Positions 51,406-55,380 of a DNA stretch of 55,380 nucleotides are shown here, in pieces. Origin of the DNA: UBA791 sp963602355 (GTDB lineage: Bacteria > Cyanobacteriota > Vampirovibrionia > Gastranaerophilales > Gastranaerophilaceae); contig CAVCIU010000006.1 in NCBI GenBank assembly GCA_963602355.1, forward strand, positions 1 to 55,380, written 5' to 3'. Each line of letters begins with the position of its first letter. Positions within the stretch are counted from its first letter, which is position 1. The position numbers and the translations under genes are program-made. The notes below the pieces were generated by a model, which saw only the letters and a list, made by a program, of their open reading frames with translations, was not told the origin of the DNA and made no database searches.

Positions 51406-51440
51406 AAAAGGGCGACACAACGAAGTTGTGTCGCCCTTTT
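51406..51440. terminator. Bidirectional terminator, 16-bp perfect stem with GAA loop
   Basis: aaaagggcgacacaac and its complement around a GAA loop, between convergent genes (51388 and 51456). A run of T closes the plus side and of T on the minus side as well, because the arm begins with four A. Confidence 0.85.
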
Positions 51441-51455
51441 AAAACCTTATCGAGA

Positions 51456-51725
51456 TTAGCCTCTGATTTTTAATTTTTTAACTAATTCTCTGTAACCGTC
51501 TAAGTTTGTATCTTTTAAATATGATAAAAGTCTTTTTCTTTTACCAACTAACATTAATAGACCACGTTTTGTAGCGAAATCTTTTTTGTTAGCTTTCATG
51601 TGTTCTGTTAATTCAGAAATTTTTTGGCTCATCATAGCGATTTGTACACTTGTAGAACCAGTATCTTTTTCGTCTTTACCATATTTTTTAACGATTGATG
51701 CTTTATTTTTTAAGTTGATTGTCAT
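51456..51725 (-). CDS. rpsO: 30S ribosomal protein S15
   Basis: An 89-residue protein, the normal length of S15. It has the family pattern DTGSTSVQIAMMSQKISELTEHMK and the C-terminal RGLLMLVGKRKRLLSYLKD. It binds the central domain of 16S rRNA early in 30S assembly. Stand-alone in this window (no pnp nearby). GGAAG lies before the ATG. The 97-base upstream gap is AT-rich; I see no clear S15 autoregulatory structure in it. Confidence 0.97.
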   Translation of the reverse strand: MTINLKNKASIVKKYGKDEKDTGSTSVQIAMMSQKISELTEHMKANKKDFATKRGLLMLVGKRKRLLSYLKDTNLDGYRELVKKLKIRG

Positions 51726-51822
51726 TTCAAAACTTCCTTTTTATTTATATCTCTACAATAAAGATATATAAAAAAAAGAAAAAAATCAATACATGAGATT
51801 AAAAATCTTTAACAAAGTTTAA

Positions 51823-52230
51823 TTAATCAGCAAAAATGCTAATCAACATACCTTGTCTTTGAGAAGAACAGTAGCTATCTGTGAATGATTGAAGTCTTGA
51901 TAATTCAATATCTCTAGTACGTTCAGCTTCTTTAGTTTCGATTGTTGAAGCATCGTATTTGTCTTGATCTTGTTTGCGAAGATATTCGCTAGAATGATAC
52001 AATCTTGTTCTTTCTTTTAATCTATGATTTTCAGATTTTGCTTGATAAAATGCGTTTTTAACTTCTTTGTATACTTTACGTTGTTCTTGAAGTTGGTCGA
52101 AAAGAGATTGAGAACGAGCTTGTTGTTCTTTCTTAATTTTAGCTAATTTAGCATCTTTTCTTTCTTTTGCAGCTTCTTGAGGGTCAGTGATGTAACCAAA
52201 AGAATTAAATTTGTTATTAACTTCTGCCAT
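51823..52230 (-). CDS. Hypothetical coiled-coil protein
   Basis: 135 residues, no signal peptide. Nearly the whole chain is charged helix (EAAKERKDAKLAKIKKEQQ, QLQEQRKVYKEVKNAFYQ) with a heptad pattern, so a coiled coil is likely. The C-terminal YCSSQRQGMLISIFAD is less charged. AGAGGAC lies before the ATG. It stands alone between rpsO and divergent purB. I recognise no family. Confidence 0.7.
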   Translation of the reverse strand: MAEVNNKFNSFGYITDPQEAAKERKDAKLAKIKKEQQARSQSLFDQLQEQRKVYKEVKNAFYQAKSENHRLKERTRLYHSSEYLRKQDQDKYDASTIETKEAERTRDIELSRLQSFTDSYCSSQRQGMLISIFAD

Positions 52231-52314
52231 GCTAAAATGTCCTCTTTTAATCTCTCGTACTTATATAAAGTTATTTTTTATAAAAAAATTGCCTTTTTGT
52301 AGTATGATATTCGT

Positions 52315-53604
52315 ATGATAGAACGTTATTCAAGAGGAAAAATGAAGAAAATTTGGGATATTCAAACACGTTTTGAGTACTACCTAAAAGTCGAAATTGC
52401 AGTCTGCAAGGCATATTCAGAGCTTGGCACAATTTCTATTAACGACTATGAACAAATTTCTAAATTAGCAAAATTCGACTTAACAAAAATTAACATTATT
52501 GAAAACGAGATAAAACATGACTTTTTGGCATTTTTGACTAACGTTAATGAAAGTCTTGGCGAGTATGCAAAATATATGCACGTTGGACTTACAAGTTCTG
52601 ACGTTATAGATACCGCTTTTGCTCTCCAAATCAAGGAAAGCAGTGATATAATTTTTGAAGATTTAGACAAATTAATTAAACTTTTGAAGGAAAAATCGTT
52701 TGTTTATAAAAACACTCTATGTATAGGAAGAACTCATGGAGTTCAAGCAGAACCTATGACTTTTGGACTAAAACTTTTAAACTGGGTTGATATTTTAGAA
52801 AGAGAAAAATCTAACCTTGAAAAAGCTGCTGAAAATGCTCGAGTAGGTCAAATTTCTGGACCTGTCGGAACATACAGTAACGTCAATCCAAAAGTAGAAG
52901 AAATCACTTGCAAAGAACTTGGTTTAAAACCTGCAAGAATTTCAACACAAATTATCCAAAGAGACATTCACGCATTCTATATGCAAAACCTAGCGCTAAT
53001 TGCAAGCGTAATCGAACAATTTGCAACAGAAATCAGACACATGCAAAGAACTGAAATTAGAGAACTTGAAGAAGGTTTCTCATCAAAACAAAAAGGCTCT
53101 TCTGCAATGCCTCATAAGAAAAACCCTATTCTTTGCGAAAACTTGTGCGGACTTGCAAGAGTTGTAAAAAGCAATTCTATCGCAGCATTAGAAAATGTCA
53201 TTCTTTGGAACGAAAGAGATATTTCTCACAGTTCAGCGGAAAGAATTATTTTCCCTGATAGCTTAATTCTTATCGACTTTATGTTAAACAGAGTCATTGA
53301 ATTAATAGAAAATTTAAAAATTAACGAAAAAAATATGACAAAAAATGCAAATTCATTTGGTGGAATCGTATTTTCTCAAAAAATAATGTTAACCCTTGTC
53401 GAAAAAGGCCTAACAAGAGAAGATGCTTACAGATTAGTTCAAAGAAATGCCCTTGACGCTTTTGATAACGACGGCAATTTCAAAGAAAATCTTCTTTCAG
53501 ATGCAGATGTATTAAAACATCTAACAGAAGAAGAAATCAATGCGTGCTTTGACTACAAAACATACTTAAAACACGTCGACGATATCTTTGAAAGATTTAA
53601 TTAA
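52315..53604 (+). CDS. purB: Adenylosuccinate lyase
   Basis: A 429-residue fumarase/aspartase-superfamily enzyme that acts twice in purine synthesis (SAICAR and adenylosuccinate cleavage). The motifs HVGLTSSDVIDTAFALQ, GRTHGVQAEPMTFG and the catalytic loop GSSAMPHKKNPILCENLCG near residue 262 are complete. Length matches the Bacillus-type enzyme. No Shine-Dalgarno is visible; TATGAT lies exactly six bases before the ATG (52303-52308), so the message may be leaderless. Other pur genes are not adjacent. Confidence 0.95.
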   Translation: MIERYSRGKMKKIWDIQTRFEYYLKVEIAVCKAYSELGTISINDYEQISKLAKFDLTKINIIENEIKHDFLAFLTNVNESLGEYAKYMHVGLTSSDVIDTAFALQIKESSDIIFEDLDKLIKLLKEKSFVYKNTLCIGRTHGVQAEPMTFGLKLLNWVDILEREKSNLEKAAENARVGQISGPVGTYSNVNPKVEEITCKELGLKPARISTQIIQRDIHAFYMQNLALIASVIEQFATEIRHMQRTEIRELEEGFSSKQKGSSAMPHKKNPILCENLCGLARVVKSNSIAALENVILWNERDISHSSAERIIFPDSLILIDFMLNRVIELIENLKINEKNMTKNANSFGGIVFSQKIMLTLVEKGLTREDAYRLVQRNALDAFDNDGNFKENLLSDADVLKHLTEEEINACFDYKTYLKHVDDIFERFN

Positions 53605-53621
53605 TAAACGTTTAATATTCC

Positions 53622-55157
53622 CTATGACTTTGCATTTGTAAGTTTTAGCAAGAATGCCAATGGAATTACCATAAACGTTACTAATGCTGCGAATTGGAAT
53701 ATATCAGCGAATGCACAAAGTTTAGCTTGCGCCAAAAGTTGTTTATAAAGTATTGCATTTGCTTGATGACCAGCGGTTACAAGTGCGTAATTGTGAGCAA
53801 AGAAATGTTTTAGTGCAGAAAAATGCTGCATAAATATTGGATTATAAACAGTCATATTTTTAAGTAAATATGTTTGGTGAACTTGAGAAAGACTTATGGC
53901 AAAACTTGCAGCAAGTGAAGTAAACATAGAACCCGTAACGCATTTTGTCAAACTGTGAACACCAGCAGCATCTGCAATTTTATCTTTTGGCAAAGTTCCT
54001 AGTGCAAGTGCTGAAATTGGAACAAGAGCGCAAACAGCACCAATCCCAAAGAAGAAGTTTGATAAAACAATTGTTGTTGGCGAAACTTGCATGTTCAAGC
54101 TTGTACACAACCAAATTGATGTACCCAATGACAAAAATCCAAATGCGATAATTGCCCTTACATCGTACATTTGACAAAGTTTACCAATAAATAATAACAT
54201 TACACATGCGATAACCCTACTTGCCAAAGCCAAACCTGTCAAAGATGCGGTATAACCCATTAAACCTTGATAGAATTGAGGCAAAAGGATAATAGTAACG
54301 CAAACCATAATATTTACCAAAACCCCAAGAATTGTACCAATAAAGAAGTTCAAATCTTTGAATACTCTCAAGTTTACGATTGGTTCTTTAACCTCTAATT
54401 CCCAAATAATAAACATAAACATACAACCTAGAGAGAATGTACTTAACCAACAAATCCAAGTACAATCAAACCAGCCGTATTGTTGACCTTTATCAAGTAC
54501 GACTTGCATTGAGAACAACCATAAAACCAAGAATAAAAAGCCCATAAAATCAACAGCTTCTTTACTTCTAGATTTTGCAGTATCGTTAACAGTCATTGGG
54601 ATTAAAATCAATGACAAAATACCGATTGGAATATTAATAATAAATATCCATTGCCAAGAAAAATAATCAACCAACATACCACCAACAGTAGGACCCATAA
54701 TTGATGAAACCATAATAGCGAAAATAAATACCGCCATAGCATCACCTTTTCTATTTTTTGGATACTCTTGTAAAAGAATTGATTGAGATAATGGCATAAG
54801 TACACCACCACCGATACCTTGAATAATTCTACCTAAAATAAGTATTACAAGGCTTGGTGCTACTGTACAAACTATAGAGCCGATGGTAAACATTGTGATA
54901 AAGATTTTAAGGAAATCTAATCTACCAAGTTTTCTTTCTAGCCAACCAGTCAATGGTAAAAAAATGCCGTTAGCAATCATATAACTAGTTACAACCCATT
55001 TTGCTTCATCATTTGTTGAACCAAATGAACCTGCAATATGAGGCAAGGCAACGTTTGTCGCACTTGTTGCCAAGAATGCGAAGAACGTTGGCATTGTAAC
55101 TATTAAAGACAACAACCATAATGGAGTCTTTTTTTCTTGTTTTTTTGTTGCGTCCAT
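53622..55157 (-). CDS. MFS drug efflux permease, DHA2/EmrB type (14 helices)
   Basis: 511 residues with 14 membrane helices. Motifs of the DHA2 drug/H+ antiporter family are visible: KWVVTSYMIANGIFLPLTGW, GIGGGVLMPLSQSILLQEYP, GPTVGGMLVDYFSWQWIF and the DHA2 motif C region. Its start (ATG at 55155-55157) overlaps the stop of the upstream membrane-fusion gene as TAATG, so the two are translated together and would form an EmrA-EmrB pump, in a two-membrane cell joined to an outer-membrane channel. Substrates unknown. Convergent with purB, 17 bases apart. Confidence 0.93.
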   Translation of the reverse strand: MDATKKQEKKTPLWLLSLIVTMPTFFAFLATSATNVALPHIAGSFGSTNDEAKWVVTSYMIANGIFLPLTGWLERKLGRLDFLKIFITMFTIGSIVCTVAPSLVILILGRIIQGIGGGVLMPLSQSILLQEYPKNRKGDAMAVFIFAIMVSSIMGPTVGGMLVDYFSWQWIFIINIPIGILSLILIPMTVNDTAKSRSKEAVDFMGFLFLVLWLFSMQVVLDKGQQYGWFDCTWICWLSTFSLGCMFMFIIWELEVKEPIVNLRVFKDLNFFIGTILGVLVNIMVCVTIILLPQFYQGLMGYTASLTGLALASRVIACVMLLFIGKLCQMYDVRAIIAFGFLSLGTSIWLCTSLNMQVSPTTIVLSNFFFGIGAVCALVPISALALGTLPKDKIADAAGVHSLTKCVTGSMFTSLAASFAISLSQVHQTYLLKNMTVYNPIFMQHFSALKHFFAHNYALVTAGHQANAILYKQLLAQAKLCAFADIFQFAALVTFMVIPLAFLLKLTNAKS

Positions 55158-55380
55158 TATTTAATCTTAACCTTTGGTACAACACTCATTCCTGGTGCGA
55201 TATTGAATTTTGTAATATCATCATCAAATGTGATTTTTACAGGAATTCTTTGTACTACTTTTACATAACTACCTACGGCATTTTCTGGAGGAAATAAGCT
55301 TGCTTTTGCACCAGATGCTTTTTGGATACTGTCAACTTTTCCTTTGAATACTCTGTTTGGATAAGTATCAATTTTAATAG
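55157..55380 (-). CDS. EmrA/HlyD membrane-fusion protein, C-terminal part (cut by window edge)
   Basis: The frame is open from the TAA at 55157-55159 to the right edge, 73 codons. It ends ITKFNIAPGMSVVPKVKIK and contains SGAKASLFPPENAVGSYVK and VQRIPVKI, the conserved tail of the EmrA/HlyD adaptor family. The rest of the protein (the coiled coil and membrane anchor) lies outside. It directly precedes and overlaps the EmrB-type gene. Confidence 0.92.
   Translation of the reverse strand, partial: IKIDTYPNRVFKGKVDSIQKASGAKASLFPPENAVGSYVKVVQRIPVKITFDDDITKFNIAPGMSVVPKVKIK

Noticed and set aside
1..55380. Insertion sequences or transposases
   Set aside because: No transposase-like frame or terminal inverted repeats with target duplications were recognised anywhere in the window.

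Overview
ORGANISM. The DNA is AT-rich and gene-dense. It carries an oxygen-sensitive metabolism (glycyl-radical ribonucleotide reductase NrdD/NrdG, hybrid-cluster protein, FeoA-FeoB ferrous iron uptake) and envelope genes of a two-membrane cell (ExbB/ExbD/TonB, a probable outer-membrane barrel, an EmrA/EmrB-type pump). Prepilin-like proteins with an NGxKGPN motif, an N-terminal C-P-H-G/C-P-I-C protein and many TPR proteins remind me of gut Vampirovibrionia/Melainabacteria (Gastranaerophilales). That placement is inference; no rRNA is present.

LAYOUT. 1-5492 (minus): one uninterrupted reading frame of at least 1830 codons, cut by the left window edge. It starts with a prepilin leader and pilin-like domain and continues as a long array of cysteine/tryptophan-rich units. 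A BlaI/MecI-type repressor gene lies 18 bases upstream, and a divergent stand-alone relative of the pilin-like domain lies beyond (6320-6997). 7014-11094 (minus): TonB-type energiser (TonB-like, ExbB, two ExbD) plus two secreted VirB10/TrbI-like proteins. 11168-15700: phospholipase D-like protein, TPR protein, FtsB/DivIC-like protein, outer-membrane-like protein. 15807-19060: ilvC, YhaM-like HD protein, thrB, convergent with dgkA. 19064-23718: ybeY, 7TM-HD phosphodiesterase, glycosyltransferase, fluoride channel. 24491-28616: tcdA, ogt, a Crp/Fnr regulator divergent from hcp, ybaK. 28620-33246: HELGH protein, nrdG, nrdD. 33247-35962: a tRNA-Arg locus surrounded by broken tRNA copies and hairpins, with a Fic protein inside; this looks like a recurrent integration site. 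35963-41080: alaS and feoAB fusion. 41153-44157: plsC-like gene, then a cobalamin riboswitch reading into three unknown genes. 44248-55380: TPR proteins, antiporter, GAF-GGDEF-HD protein, rpsO, purB and a drug efflux pair cut by the right edge.

MOST INTERESTING. (1) The giant pilin-headed Cys-rich repeat protein, its A-A-B repeat order and its BlaI-like neighbour. (2) A B12-type riboswitch in front of a three-gene unit of unknown function. (3) The fragmented tRNA-Arg locus carrying a Fic gene. (4) A family of long perfect triloop hairpins at gene boundaries. (5) Several genes whose -10 element sits 5-7 bases before the start codon, suggesting leaderless mRNAs.

All calls come from reading the sequence; no database search or structure prediction was run.
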